A DNA stretch of 64,000 nt from Lysobacter capsici (GCF_018732085.1 NZ_CP076103.1:5890001-5954000); one strand, 5' to 3'; positions 40,001 through 49,509 are shown, numbered from the stretch's first letter. Translations and numbers: made by a program. The notes: a model not told the origin generated them from the letters alone.

Positions 40001-41272
40001 TCACACCGCCGCTTCGGCTTCCACCGGCGCGGGCGCGGTCGCCGGCACGCGAGCATAGCGCCATGCGATCAGCAGGCCGATGCACAGCAGAATCGCGGCG
40101 ATGAACCATGGCGCGCCCGGCAGATGGATCGGCGAGGTCTTGCCGATGAAATAACCGAAGCTGCCGGCGAACAGCGCCGGGCCGAGCACGCCGGCCAGCG
40201 AGATCAGGCTCATCAATGCGCCCTGGATGCGGCCTTGCTCGCTGGGTCCGACCTGGCGGGTGACCAGCGCCTGGGTCGCCGGCGCGGCCATCGCCCACAG
40301 CGCGCTGATCGGCAGGCCGATCAGGAAGATCGTGCCGACATCGGCCAATCCGTAGATGACGAAGCCGACCACGCCGCAGCCCAGGCCGAGCAGCAAGGTG
40401 CGGCGTTCGCCGAGCCTGGCCACCACGCGCCCGATCAGGCCGACGTTGACGATGATGTTGCACACGCCCACCACCAGCAGCACCCAGCCGACTTCGCGCA
40501 GGCCCCAGTGATATTGGTAATCGGCGAACAGCACGAAGATGCTCGGGTACACGTAGTGCGCCATGTTGGCGATGAACACCACCGCGGCCAGGCCGAACAC
40601 CTGCGGGTAGCGCTTGAGCAGCATCAGCGAGCCGAACGGATTGGCGTGCGCCCAGTCGAAGCGCGCGGTGCGCTTTTCCTTCGGCAGCGATTCGGGCAGC
40701 ACGAACAGGCCGTAGAAGAAGTTCAGCAGCGCCAAGCCGGCGGCGAACCAGAACGGCAGGCGCAGGTCGACTTCGCCCAGGTAAGCGCCGATCAGCGGCC
40801 CGACCACGAAGCCCACGCCGAACGCCGCGCCGATCATGCCGAAGCTCTTGGCGCGCTGCTCGGGCGGGGTGATGTCGGCGATGTAGGCGTTGGCGGTGGT
40901 GAAGCTGGCCGCGGTGATGCCGGAGATGATCCGGCCGATCAACAGCAGCGGCAGGGTGTCGACCACCGCCATCAGCACGAAGTCCAGGCCCAGGCCCAGG
41001 CACGACAGCAGAATCACCGGGCGCCGGCCGAAACGGTCCGACAGGCTGCCCTGGATCGGCGAGAACACGAACTGGATCAGCGCGAACACCGTGCCGAACA
41101 GCCCGACCCAATAGGCCGCGCGCGCGGTGTCGCCGTCGACGAAGCGCTCGATCAGGTGCGGCAGCACCGGAATGATCAGGCCGAACGACAGCACGTCGAT
41201 CAGCACGGTGATGAAAATGAAGACGAGCGCGGCTCGACGCGCGCCCGGGGCGGGAGCGGAAGACGTAGTCAT
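40001..41272 (-). CDS. TetA-like major facilitator efflux transporter
   Basis: A 423-residue, twelve-helix MFS transporter of the TetA/TCR subfamily. FIFITVLIDVLSFGLIIPVL is the first helix with the intramembrane Asp of proton-coupled pumps, motif A is GSLSDRFGRRPVILLS, and GFVVGPLIGAYLGEVDL is the antiporter motif C. It should export a small drug-like molecule in exchange for protons; the substrate cannot be told from sequence. No TetR-type regulator is adjacent. GGGGGAG before the ATG may be the ribosome site. Confidence 0.9.
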   Translation of the reverse strand: MTTSSAPAPGARRAALVFIFITVLIDVLSFGLIIPVLPHLIERFVDGDTARAAYWVGLFGTVFALIQFVFSPIQGSLSDRFGRRPVILLSCLGLGLDFVLMAVVDTLPLLLIGRIISGITAASFTTANAYIADITPPEQRAKSFGMIGAAFGVGFVVGPLIGAYLGEVDLRLPFWFAAGLALLNFFYGLFVLPESLPKEKRTARFDWAHANPFGSLMLLKRYPQVFGLAAVVFIANMAHYVYPSIFVLFADYQYHWGLREVGWVLLVVGVCNIIVNVGLIGRVVARLGERRTLLLGLGCGVVGFVIYGLADVGTIFLIGLPISALWAMAAPATQALVTRQVGPSEQGRIQGALMSLISLAGVLGPALFAGSFGYFIGKTSPIHLPGAPWFIAAILLCIGLLIAWRYARVPATAPAPVEAEAAV

Positions 41273-41773
41273 GGGGGAGGCGGCCGCCTGAGGGGATAAC
41301 AGTCGGCGCAGTCTAGCGCGCGGCCGCGCAAGCGGCAGGGACGTTTGTCATGCGCAGATGGTTTCGCGCGTTACCAATTGTCTCGCGGGCCGGTGATTTT
41401 TCCATTGCGATCATCGACTTGGAAAAACCGCTGTGAGCGCGTGCGCTCACAAAACCGGGCCCGTGCCGGGATCGCAATTCCCGCGCCCGGGAGTGAATTG
41501 CCGCATCGCACAATTTGTGATTTATTCGGAGCACGCTCGGTTTCAAGGCCGTCGGTACGGGATCGTCTCCCTTGCCATTGGCGGATGCGCCCTGCGTGCG
41601 GGCCACACGGCCGCGCTTCGAACGACACAGCGATATCGCGAAGACTTCGCATTGGGAACCACTTAGGACACCGGCACCTATAAATCGGCACTAAGGCCAT
41701 CGGCAGCACACAACCCAATGCGTAGCGGTAGCGAGCTAGCGATCCACGGAACACCCACGGTCCCGGAGATGCG
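41273..41773. other. Long divergent intergenic region upstream of gltB
   Basis: About 500 bp between the MFS gene and gltB with no convincing gene. It contains the perfect palindrome at 41432-41451, an AT-richer stretch with GTGATTTATTCGG near 41518, and CCGGAGATGCG before the gltB ATG, with GGAG as ribosome site. Promoter and regulator sites for gltBD are expected here; none is identified. Confidence 0.5.
41432..41451. promoter_or_regulatory. Perfect palindrome upstream of gltB
   Basis: TGTGAGCGC, GT and GCGCTCACA form a 20-base perfect inverted repeat about 320 bases before the gltB ATG. It has the ends of a CRP-type box but a 10-base rather than 6-base spacer. It may be an operator or a hairpin. 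Unassigned. Confidence 0.45.
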
Positions 41774-44700
41774 ATGCAAGCCAAGCAACAAAGCCCCAGC
41801 CAACAGGGCCTCTACGACCCCCGCGACGAGCGGGACGCCTGCGGTTTCGGGCTGATCGCGCAACTCGACGATCGCCCCAGCCGCGCCCTGGTCGACCGCG
41901 CCCTGGAGGCGCTGTCGCGCATGACCCATCGCGGCGGCGTCGCCGCCGACGGGCTCAGCGGCGACGGTTGCGGCCTGCTGATTCGCCATCCCGATGCGTT
42001 CTTGCGCCTGATCGCGCGCGAAGCCAACATCCGGCCCGGTCCGCATTTCGCCGCCGGCCTGGTGTTCCTGCCGCACGATCCCGAACAGGCCACCGCCGCC
42101 CGCGACACCCTCAACGACACCCTGCGCGCCGAAGGCATGCGCGTCACCGGTTGGCGCGTGGTGCCGATCAATCTGGACGCCTGCGGCGATCTGGCGCGCA
42201 AGACCATGCCGCGGATCGAACAGATCTTCGTCGACGCGGCCGCGCCGTTCGATCCGGCCGGCTTCCAGCGTTCGCTGTTCCTGGCGCGCCGCCGCGCCGA
42301 ACAGCGCCTGCATGCCGTCAAAGATTTCTACGTGGTCAGCCTGTCCTCGGCCAGCATCGGCTACAAGGGCATGGTGCTGCCCGATCGGCTGATGCAGTTG
42401 TACCCGGACCTGCAGCGCGCCGAACTGGCCGCCAGCGCGGTCGTGTTCCACCAGCGCTTTTCCACCAACACCACGCCGCGCTGGCCGCTGGCGCAGCCGT
42501 TCCGCCTGCTCGCCCACAACGGCGAGATCAACACCATCGCTGGCAACCGCGCCTGGGCGCAGGTGCGCGCGCACGCCTGGCGCACGCCGACCCTGGACCT
42601 GCGCGAGTTCGACCAGGTCGTCAGCACCGACGGTTCGGATTCGCAAAGCCTCGACAACATGCTCGAGGTGCTGCAGGCCGGCGGCATGGACCTGCTCAAG
42701 GCCATGCGCATCCTGATCCCGCCGGCGACGCAATCGCTGGAGTACAAGGACGCCGACCTCGCCGCGTTCTACGAGTACTACGCGCTCAACACCGACCCGT
42801 GGGACGGCCCGGCCGGCATCGTCACCTGCGACGGCCGCTACGCCGCCTGCACCCTGGACCGCAACGGCCTGCGCCCGGCGCGTTGGCTGCGTTCGCGCGA
42901 CCGCCATTTCCTGATCGCTTCGGAAGCCGGCGTGTGGGAACTGCCGGTCGAGGAAATCGAGGCCAAGGGCAAGCTCGGCCCGGGCGAGATGATCGCCGCC
43001 GATCTGTATCAGGGCGAGTTGCTCGACTCCGACGCCATCGACCGCATCAACCGCGCGCGCGCGCCGCCCTGGCTGGCGGGCCGCGCTGCCGGCGCGTTGG
43101 CGCGTTCGCGCGACCGCGATCCGGAAGCGCCGCCGAACTGCGCGCCGCGAAAATCGCGACAAGCGCGCGCCCGGGCGAAATCGCTGGAAGCCAGCGATGG
43201 GCGACTCGACTCATCGCAACAGCGACGCGCGACACCAACAGTCGCCGCCGAACCTCGCCGGCCTCGCCGTTCCAGAACCCGCGAGAACGCGAGCGAAGTG
43301 CTGCTGCGCCCGTTGGCCGAAATCGAACAGGAAGCCACCGGCTCGATGGGCGACGACGTGCCGATGGCGGTGCTGTCGCAACAGGTGCGGCCGCTGTACG
43401 ACCACTTCCGCCAGGCCTTCGCCCAGGTCACCAACCCGCCGATGGACCCGCTCCGCGAGGATTGCGTGATGTCGCTGGCGACCCAGATCGGGCGCGAGGG
43501 CAACGTGTTCGTCGACGGGCCGAACAATGTCGGCCATATCCACCTCAACTCGCCGGTGCTCGCGCAACGCAAGCTGCGCCAGTTGCTGTCGATGGCGCCG
43601 TACGATCAGTCGCATCGCTACATCGACTTGAATTACACCGCCGAGGAAGGGCTCAAGGCGGCGATCGTGCGCCTGTGCCTGGAAGCCGAGGAAGCCACCC
43701 GCGATGGCATCGTGCTGCTGATCGTCACCGACCGGCGCCCGCGCCGCGACGCGCTGATGATGCATGCGTTGCTCGCGACCGGCGCGATCCACCAGCACCT
43801 GAGCAAGGTCGGCCTGCGCTGCGAAGCCAACCTGATCATCGAGACCGGCACCGCGCGCGATCCGCACCATTTCGCCTGCCTGATCGGCTTCGGCGCGACC
43901 GCGGTGTATCCGTATCTCGCCTATCAGACCCTGCACGACCTGGGCGCGCGCGGCATCCTGCGCACCAAGCACGGCGAAGTCGCGCAGATCGGCCGCAGCT
44001 ATCGGCGCGCGATCAAGAAGGGCCTGCTGAAGATCATTTCGAAGATGGGCATCGCGACCATCGGCAGTTACCGCGGCGCGCAGCTGTTCGAGATCATCGG
44101 CCTGGATAAGGAAGTCGTCGACCTGTGCTTCACCGGCGCGCCCTCGCGCATCGCCGGCGCGGGGTTCGACCTGTTGCAGGAAGACAACCAGACCCTGGCC
44201 GACATCGGCTGGGACGCGAACCGCCTGCCGGAAATCGGCGGCCTGCTCAAGTACACGCCGGGCGGCGAATACCATCTGTTCAATCCCGATGTGGTCACGC
44301 GCCTGCAGCGCGCGGTCGGCAGCGGCGAATGGGCGGATTGGCAGCATTACGCCGAAGCGGTCAACGAACGCCCGACCGCGGCGCTGCGCGATCTGCTGGA
44401 ACTCAATGCCGATCCGGCCAAGGCGATCGCGCTCGATCAGGTCGAGCCGATCGCCGATATCGTGCGCCGCTTCGACTCGGCGGCGATGAGCCTGGGCGCG
44501 TTGTCGCCCGAAGCGCACGAAGCGCTGGCGATCGCGATGAACCGGTTGGGCGGCCGCTCGAACTCGGGCGAAGGCGGCGAAGATCCGGCGCGTTATCGCA
44601 CCGACAAGGTCTCGAAGATCAAGCAGATCGCCTCGGGCCGGTTCGGGGTGACGCCGGAGTATCTGGTCAACGCCGAAGTGCTGCAGATCAAGATCGCCCA

Positions 44701-46336
44701 GGGCGCCAAGCCCGGCGAAGGCGGCCAGTTGCCCGGCCACAAGGTCAACGAACTGATCGCGCGGCTGCGTTATGCGATGCCGGGCATCGGTTTGATTTCG
44801 CCGCCGCCGCATCACGACATCTATTCGATCGAAGACCTCGCGCAATTGATTCACGACTTGCGCCAGGTCAATCCGCAGGCGTTGATCTCGGTCAAGCTGG
44901 TGTCGCACGCGGGCGTGGGCACCATCGCCACGGGCGTTGCGAAGGCCGGCGCTGACTTGGTCACCGTGTCCGGCCACGACGGCGGCACCGGCGCGAGCCC
45001 GCTGTCGTCGATCCGTTACGCCGGCACGCCGTGGGAACTGGGTTTGGCCGAGGCGCGCCAGGCGTTGATCGCCAACGACCTGCGCGAACGGGTGATCCTT
45101 CAAACCGATGGCGGCTTGAAGAGCGGCCTGGACGTGATCAAGGCCGCGCTGCTCGGCGCGGAGAGTTTCGGTTTCGGCACCGCGCCGATGATCGCGCTGG
45201 GCTGCAAGTACCTGCGCATCTGCCATCTCAACAATTGCGCGACCGGCGTGGCCACTCAGGACGCCGGCCTGCGTCGCGAGCATTTCACCGGCCTGCCCGA
45301 ACGGGTCGAGAATTTCTTCCGCCTGCTCGCCGAGGAAGTGCGGCATTGGCTGGCCTCGCTCGGCGTGCGCACGCTCGGCGAAATCGTCGGCCGCACCGAT
45401 CTGCTCAAGCAAAGCGAAGGCGACAGCGCGCGCCAGCAGCGGCTGGACCTGTCGCCGCTGCTCGCCGGTTCCGGGCTCGCTCACGGCGGCCATTGCGGCA
45501 TGCCGGCGCCGGCGGCCGAACCCGACGGTCTGTCGGCGCAGCTCGAAGCCGAACTGGCCGAGGTGATCGCAAACAAATCCGGCGGCGACTACAGCTACAA
45601 GATCCGCAACACCGACCGCAGCATCGGCGCGCGCCTGTCCGGACGGATCGCGCGCGCGCACGGCGATCGCGGCATGAACGATGCGCCGATCACCCTGCGC
45701 TTCAGCGGCACCGCGGGCCAGAGCTTCGGCGCGTTCCAGGCCGGCGGCCTGCACTTCGAACTGTCGGGCGAAGCCAACGATTACGTCGGCAAGGGCATGG
45801 CGGGCGGGCGGATCGTGCTGCGTCCGCCGGTCGGCGCGCGCTATGTCGCCCACGAGACGCCGATCCTCGGCAACACCTGCCTGTACGGCGCCACCGGCGG
45901 CGAGCTGTACGCGGCCGGCCGCGCCGGCGAACGTTTCGGCGTGCGCAACTCCGGCGCGACCGCGGTGGTCGAGGGCGCCGGCGATCACTGCTGCGAGTAC
46001 ATGACCGGCGGCGTGGTCGCGGTGCTGGGCCGCACCGGTTTGAATTTCGGCGCGGGCTTCACCGGCGGCATGGCCTATGTGCTCGATACCGAGCGCGATT
46101 TCGTCGACCGCTACAACCACGAGCTCATCGACATCCTGCGCATCTCGGCCGACGGGTTCGAGCATCACCGCTCGCATCTGCACGATCTGCTGGAGACGCA
46201 TGTCGCCTTGACCGGCAGCGTGTGGGCGCGGCGGATTCTCGATGAGATGCGCGATTACCTGGGCAAGTTCTGGCTGGTGAAGCCCAAGGCGGCGAGTCTG
46301 GAATCGCTGGCTGAGACGTTGAGGAGTGCGGCGTGA
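41774..46336 (+). CDS. gltB: Glutamate synthase (NADPH) large subunit, divergent central segment
   Basis: A 1520-residue GltB that with GltD makes two glutamates from glutamine and 2-oxoglutarate. The N-terminal Ntn amidotransferase uses Cys23 (DACGFG) after propeptide removal. The FMN synthase domain begins near 900 (GRSNSGEGGEDPARY), HAGVGTIATGVAKAGADLVT follows, and GCKYLRICHLNNC (C-x5-C-x4-C) binds the 3Fe-4S cluster. The C-terminal beta-helix is intact. Residues about 430-505 are Arg/Ala/Pro-rich with unusual codons where a conserved helical segment (starting KQWL in relatives) is expected. Length is about 30 above normal. Confidence 0.94.
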   Translation: MQAKQQSPSQQGLYDPRDERDACGFGLIAQLDDRPSRALVDRALEALSRMTHRGGVAADGLSGDGCGLLIRHPDAFLRLIAREANIRPGPHFAAGLVFLPHDPEQATAARDTLNDTLRAEGMRVTGWRVVPINLDACGDLARKTMPRIEQIFVDAAAPFDPAGFQRSLFLARRRAEQRLHAVKDFYVVSLSSASIGYKGMVLPDRLMQLYPDLQRAELAASAVVFHQRFSTNTTPRWPLAQPFRLLAHNGEINTIAGNRAWAQVRAHAWRTPTLDLREFDQVVSTDGSDSQSLDNMLEVLQAGGMDLLKAMRILIPPATQSLEYKDADLAAFYEYYALNTDPWDGPAGIVTCDGRYAACTLDRNGLRPARWLRSRDRHFLIASEAGVWELPVEEIEAKGKLGPGEMIAADLYQGELLDSDAIDRINRARAPPWLAGRAAGALARSRDRDPEAPPNCAPRKSRQARARAKSLEASDGRLDSSQQRRATPTVAAEPRRPRRSRTRENASEVLLRPLAEIEQEATGSMGDDVPMAVLSQQVRPLYDHFRQAFAQVTNPPMDPLREDCVMSLATQIGREGNVFVDGPNNVGHIHLNSPVLAQRKLRQLLSMAPYDQSHRYIDLNYTAEEGLKAAIVRLCLEAEEATRDGIVLLIVTDRRPRRDALMMHALLATGAIHQHLSKVGLRCEANLIIETGTARDPHHFACLIGFGATAVYPYLAYQTLHDLGARGILRTKHGEVAQIGRSYRRAIKKGLLKIISKMGIATIGSYRGAQLFEIIGLDKEVVDLCFTGAPSRIAGAGFDLLQEDNQTLADIGWDANRLPEIGGLLKYTPGGEYHLFNPDVVTRLQRAVGSGEWADWQHYAEAVNERPTAALRDLLELNADPAKAIALDQVEPIADIVRRFDSAAMSLGALSPEAHEALAIAMNRLGGRSNSGEGGEDPARYRTDKVSKIKQIASGRFGVTPEYLVNAEVLQIKIAQGAKPGEGGQLPGHKVNELIARLRYAMPGIGLISPPPHHDIYSIEDLAQLIHDLRQVNPQALISVKLVSHAGVGTIATGVAKAGADLVTVSGHDGGTGASPLSSIRYAGTPWELGLAEARQALIANDLRERVILQTDGGLKSGLDVIKAALLGAESFGFGTAPMIALGCKYLRICHLNNCATGVATQDAGLRREHFTGLPERVENFFRLLAEEVRHWLASLGVRTLGEIVGRTDLLKQSEGDSARQQRLDLSPLLAGSGLAHGGHCGMPAPAAEPDGLSAQLEAELAEVIANKSGGDYSYKIRNTDRSIGARLSGRIARAHGDRGMNDAPITLRFSGTAGQSFGAFQAGGLHFELSGEANDYVGKGMAGGRIVLRPPVGARYVAHETPILGNTCLYGATGGELYAAGRAGERFGVRNSGATAVVEGAGDHCCEYMTGGVVAVLGRTGLNFGAGFTGGMAYVLDTERDFVDRYNHELIDILRISADGFEHHRSHLHDLLETHVALTGSVWARRILDEMRDYLGKFWLVKPKAASLESLAETLRSAA

Positions 46337-46370
46337 TGGCTCTGGCGGCTCATTCGACGGCAACGGTCAA

Positions 46371-46553
46371 AGCAAATCCACCCTGCCCCCCTTTTTCAAA
46401 GGGGGGAACGGCAAAGGCAAAGGCGGTAGAGAACAAGACGATGCGCGTGATGCCACGTAGGGAGCACCCGAGCGAACACCTCCACCCCCGATCGAAAAAA
46501 CCGATCGGGTTCCCCCCTTTGAAAAAGGGGGGCCAGGGGGGATTTGCTTTGGC
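46371..46553. repeat. Two opposed family D palindromes between gltB and gltD
   Basis: AGCAAATCCACCCTGCCCCC CTTTTTCAAAGGGG (46371-46411) and CCCCCCTTTGAAAAAGGGG GGCCAGGGGGGATTTGCT (46509-46553) face each other, so the whole block is one large inverted repeat of about 180 bp in the 271-bp gap. Confidence 0.88.
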
Positions 46554-46607
46554 CGTTGCTTCTAACGCGACCGCCACCCATCGACAACGCCAACCAGGCA
46601 CGCCGCA

Positions 46608-48140
46608 ATGACCAAGAAGCAAGTCTTCCAATTCCGCGACGCCCCGCGCGAAATGCCCTCGCGCATCCCGCTGCAACTGCGCCTCAACGGCGACTGGGGC
46701 GAACTGTACGGCCGCTTCGCCGAAGTCGAAGCCAAGAAGCAGGCCGGCCGCTGCCTCGACTGCGGCAATCCCTACTGCGGCTGGGCCTGCCCGCTGCACA
46801 ACTACATTCCGCAGTGGCTCGAACTGGCGCGCGAAGGCCGCCTGCACGAAGCCGCGTCCTTGTGCCACGAAACCAATCCGCTGCCCGAAGTGTGCGGCCG
46901 GGTCTGCCCGCAGGACCGCCTGTGCGAAGGCAGCTGCACCCTCAACGACGGCTTCGGCGCGGTCACCATCGGCGCGGTCGAGAAGTACATCGTCGACAAC
47001 GCGCTCGCCGACGGCTGGCGCCCGGATCTGTCGACGGTGAAGGCCACCGGCCACCGCGTCGCCATCGTCGGCGCCGGCCCGGCCGGGCTGTCGTGCGCGG
47101 ATCGGCTCGCGCGCGCCGGCATCCAGGCGGTGGTGTTCGACCGCTACGAAGCGATCGGCGGCCTGCTGCATTTCGGCATTCCCAGCTTCAAGCTGGAGAA
47201 GTCGGTGATGGTCAAGCGCCGCGAGGTGCTCGAAGGCATGGGCGTGCAGTTCCGGCTCGGGGTCGAGATCGGGCGCGATATCACGCTCGATGCGCTGACC
47301 GCCGAATTCGACGCGGTGTTCCTGGGCCTGGGTTCGTACCGCTACACCGACGGCGGCCTGCCTGGGCAGGATCTGCGCAATGTGTTGCCGGCGTTGCCCT
47401 TCTTGGTGCAGAACGGCCGCGTCGTCCAGGGCGACGGCGACAGCCTGCGCTCGGCGCCGATCGCCGGCTGGGAGGATCAACTCGAACTGCCCGACCTGCG
47501 CGGCAAGCGCGTGGTCGTGCTCGGCGGCGGCGACACCGGCATGGACTGCGTGCGCAGCGCGGTGCGCATGGGCGCGGCGCAGGTGCGCTGTGTGTACCGG
47601 CGCGACGAGGCCAACATGCCCGGCTCGGCGCGCGAGGTCGCCAACGCGCGCGAGGAAGGCGTGGAGTTCCTGTTCAACCGGCAACCGCTGGAACTGCTCG
47701 GCGACGGCACCACGGTCAACGCGGTGCGGGTCGCCGAGACCCGGCTCGGCCCGCCGGACGCGCGCGGTCGTCAGCGCGCCGAGGCGATCGAGGGCAGCGA
47801 ATCGGTGCTCGACGCCGACGTGGTCATCATCGCGTTCGGCTTCCAGCCCGATCCGCCGGCGTGGCTGGCGCAGCAGGGCATCGAACTGGCCGACAACGGC
47901 CGGATCAAGGTGCTGGCGACCTCGGGCAACTGCGCGACCAAGCGCAAGGCGGCGGCGGGTTTGCCGTATCAGACTACGAATCCGAAGGTGTTCGCCGGCG
48001 GCGACGCGGTGCGCGGCGCGGATCTGGTGGTGACCGCGGCGTTCGAAGGACGCGAGGCGGCGGCGGGGATCGTGTCGCTGCTCAGCGAGCGGGCGCCGGT
48101 GGCGGTGCGGCAGGATTCGCCGTTGGCGAAGGTCGGCTAG
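46608..48140 (+). CDS. gltD: Glutamate synthase (NADPH) small subunit
   Basis: A 510-residue FAD-dependent oxidoreductase passing electrons from NADPH to GltB. Cysteines for two 4Fe-4S clusters sit in RCLDCGNPYCGWACPLHN and CGRVCPQDRLCEGSC, the FAD motif AIVGAGPAGLSCADRL is near 153, the NADPH motif GGGDTGMDCVRSA near 305, and AGGDAVRGADLVVTA near the end. Length is 20-30 above the usual enzyme, mainly at the C-terminus. The gene follows gltB but is separated by a 271-bp repeat block instead of the usual short gap. Confidence 0.95.
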   Translation: MTKKQVFQFRDAPREMPSRIPLQLRLNGDWGELYGRFAEVEAKKQAGRCLDCGNPYCGWACPLHNYIPQWLELAREGRLHEAASLCHETNPLPEVCGRVCPQDRLCEGSCTLNDGFGAVTIGAVEKYIVDNALADGWRPDLSTVKATGHRVAIVGAGPAGLSCADRLARAGIQAVVFDRYEAIGGLLHFGIPSFKLEKSVMVKRREVLEGMGVQFRLGVEIGRDITLDALTAEFDAVFLGLGSYRYTDGGLPGQDLRNVLPALPFLVQNGRVVQGDGDSLRSAPIAGWEDQLELPDLRGKRVVVLGGGDTGMDCVRSAVRMGAAQVRCVYRRDEANMPGSAREVANAREEGVEFLFNRQPLELLGDGTTVNAVRVAETRLGPPDARGRQRAEAIEGSESVLDADVVIIAFGFQPDPPAWLAQQGIELADNGRIKVLATSGNCATKRKAAAGLPYQTTNPKVFAGGDAVRGADLVVTAAFEGREAAAGIVSLLSERAPVAVRQDSPLAKVG

Positions 48141-48146
48141 AGGCTT

Positions 48147-48302
48147 TCCCTTCTCCCGCTTGCGGCGACCGGAGGGATTGCAGGGCTGAGAAGGTACCCG
48201 AAGGGCGGATGAGGGCGTGCGCGATCCACGCTACGACGCGAGATCGCTATCGCGTTTGCCCTCACCCCAGCCCTCTCCCGCAAGCGGGAGAGGGAGCAGA
48301 TC
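48147..48302. repeat. Palindromic repeat, family F, after gltD
   Basis: CCCTTCTCCCGCTTGCGGCG at one end and CCCTCTCCCGCAAGCGGGAG AGGG at the other make an inverted pair. The second arm alone is a strong hairpin (CCCTCTCCCGC/GCGGGAGAGGG) and could terminate gltD and the convergent folE. Confidence 0.78.
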
Positions 48303-48328
48303 AACCTCGTCGTATCAGCGCTGCTGAA

Positions 48329-48922
48329 TCAGCGCCCCGGCCCCACGTCGATAAAGCGCAGGAACTCCGCGCGCGTGCGCGCATCGTCGCGGAACATGCC
48401 GAGCATCTTCGAGGTGATCATGCTCACGCCGCGCTTGTGCACGCCGCGGGTGGTCATGCATTCGTGCGCGCCTTCGATCACCACGCCCACGCCGAGCGGC
48501 TGCAGCACGTCCTGGATCGATTGGGCGATCTGCGCGGTCATCTTTTCCTGCACCTGGAAGCGCCGCGCATAGGTCTCGACCACGCGCGCCAGCTTGCTGA
48601 TGCCGACCACCTTGCCGTTGGGCAGGTAGCCCACATGCGCCTTGCCGATGATCGGGGCCATGTGGTGCTCGCAGTGGCTTTCGAACTCGATGTCGCGCAG
48701 CACGATCATTTCGTCGTAGCCGGCGACTTCCTCGAACGTGCGCGCCAGGTATTCGCGCGGATCGTCGGTGTAGCCGCTGAACCAGTCGCCGTAGGCGGTG
48801 ACCACGCGCTTGGGCGTGTCGAGCAACCCTTCGCGATTCGGGTCTTCGCCGGCCCAGCTGAGCAGGATGCGGACCGCGGCTTCGGCCTGCTCGCGTGAGG
48901 GCTTGTTGTCGTTGTCGGCCAT
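48329..48922 (-). CDS. folE: GTP cyclohydrolase I
   Basis: A 197-residue FolE that converts GTP to dihydroneopterin triphosphate, the entry to folate and pterin synthesis. The zinc site and catalytic core are FESHCEHHMAPIIGKAHVGY and the later ECMTTRGVHKRGVSM, with VGISKLARVVETYARRFQVQ between. Full length. ATG at 48922 (MADNDNKPSREQAE) is used; a longer upstream frame is low complexity. Its end is 26 bases from repeat F. No other folate gene lies nearby. Confidence 0.96.
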   Translation of the reverse strand: MADNDNKPSREQAEAAVRILLSWAGEDPNREGLLDTPKRVVTAYGDWFSGYTDDPREYLARTFEEVAGYDEMIVLRDIEFESHCEHHMAPIIGKAHVGYLPNGKVVGISKLARVVETYARRFQVQEKMTAQIAQSIQDVLQPLGVGVVIEGAHECMTTRGVHKRGVSMITSKMLGMFRDDARTRAEFLRFIDVGPGR

Positions 48923-49048
48923 GACGCGGCCTCTTGCGGGTGGGACCGGCATCCTACTCCACCGGGCCGTTCGCGCCGAGTGCGCAGGCCGCAACGCCGG
49001 ATTCCAGCCGCCGTACCGCCCGACCGCGCAAGCCCCAAGGCGCCTGCG

Positions 49049-49071
49049 AATCCCCAATCCCCAATCCCCAA
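49049..49071. repeat. Short heptamer repeat (CCCCAAT)n
   Basis: Three to four CCCCAAT units between folE and a terminator; the same heptamer as at 718-750 and, with one base changed, 31302-31370. Confidence 0.7.
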
Positions 49072-49106
49072 AATAAAAAAGGCCGCCCCGATGTACCAGG
49101 GCGACC
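49072..49106 (-). terminator. Intrinsic terminator of the small minus-strand gene
   Basis: GGTCGCCC and GGGCGGCC form a near-perfect stem on the minus strand, followed directly by TTTTTTATT, about 50 bases beyond the stop at 49159. Stem, loop and T-run make this a convincing rho-independent terminator. Confidence 0.8.
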
Positions 49107-49158
49107 AGAAGCTCCCCGGGGGAGAGAGGCCTAGGGAGGGTGGCCGGCGCGCATGCTT

Positions 49159-49509
49159 TCAGCGCAAGGGCCGATCGAGCGCGTGCGGCAGGTTGCGCTC
49201 TATGTGATGCCATCCGTCGCGCACCGCTTCGCGCGCTTCGGTCCAGTGCAATCGCGACGCGGCCCGGGCGCGGCTCCAGCCGCGGGCGAGCTGCGCTTCG
49301 ACGTCCTCGAAACGACGGTCGCCGCACTCCAGGAAACTTTCGTAACCGTAGCGATAGGCCGGTTCGTAGTCGGGCCATTCGCGACCGGCGCTGTAGTACG
49401 CGGCGAAGCGGAACTCGCGATGGAAATACTCGCGGTACTCGCGCGGATCGATCGCCTGGGCGACCTCCGCGCCGATGCCGTGTTGGTCGTGCTGGGTCAT
49501 GGTGTGCAT
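49159..49509 (-). CDS. Small charged hypothetical protein
   Basis: A 116-residue hydrophilic protein with HREFRFAAYYSAGREWPDYE, AYRYGYESFLECGDRRFEDV and LHWTEAREAVRDGWHHIERN. Similar proteins occur in Xanthomonas and other environmental Proteobacteria without assigned function, sometimes near stress genes. It has its own terminator. An alternative start at the fourth codon is possible. No signal peptide or membrane segment. Confidence 0.78.
   Translation of the reverse strand: MHTMTQHDQHGIGAEVAQAIDPREYREYFHREFRFAAYYSAGREWPDYEPAYRYGYESFLECGDRRFEDVEAQLARGWSRARAASRLHWTEAREAVRDGWHHIERNLPHALDRPLR

Noticed and set aside
41432..41451. CRP/Clp-binding site
   Set aside because: The TGTGA and TCACA halves are 10 bases apart rather than 6, so the spacing does not fit a CRP-type dimer.
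43055..43305. A simple frameshift pair in gltB
   Set aside because: The other two plus frames do not restore the expected conserved sequence, so two compensating indels do not explain the segment.
43211..46363. A long minus-strand open frame opposite gltB
   Set aside because: GltB is unambiguous on the plus strand; the minus frame shows shadow composition only.
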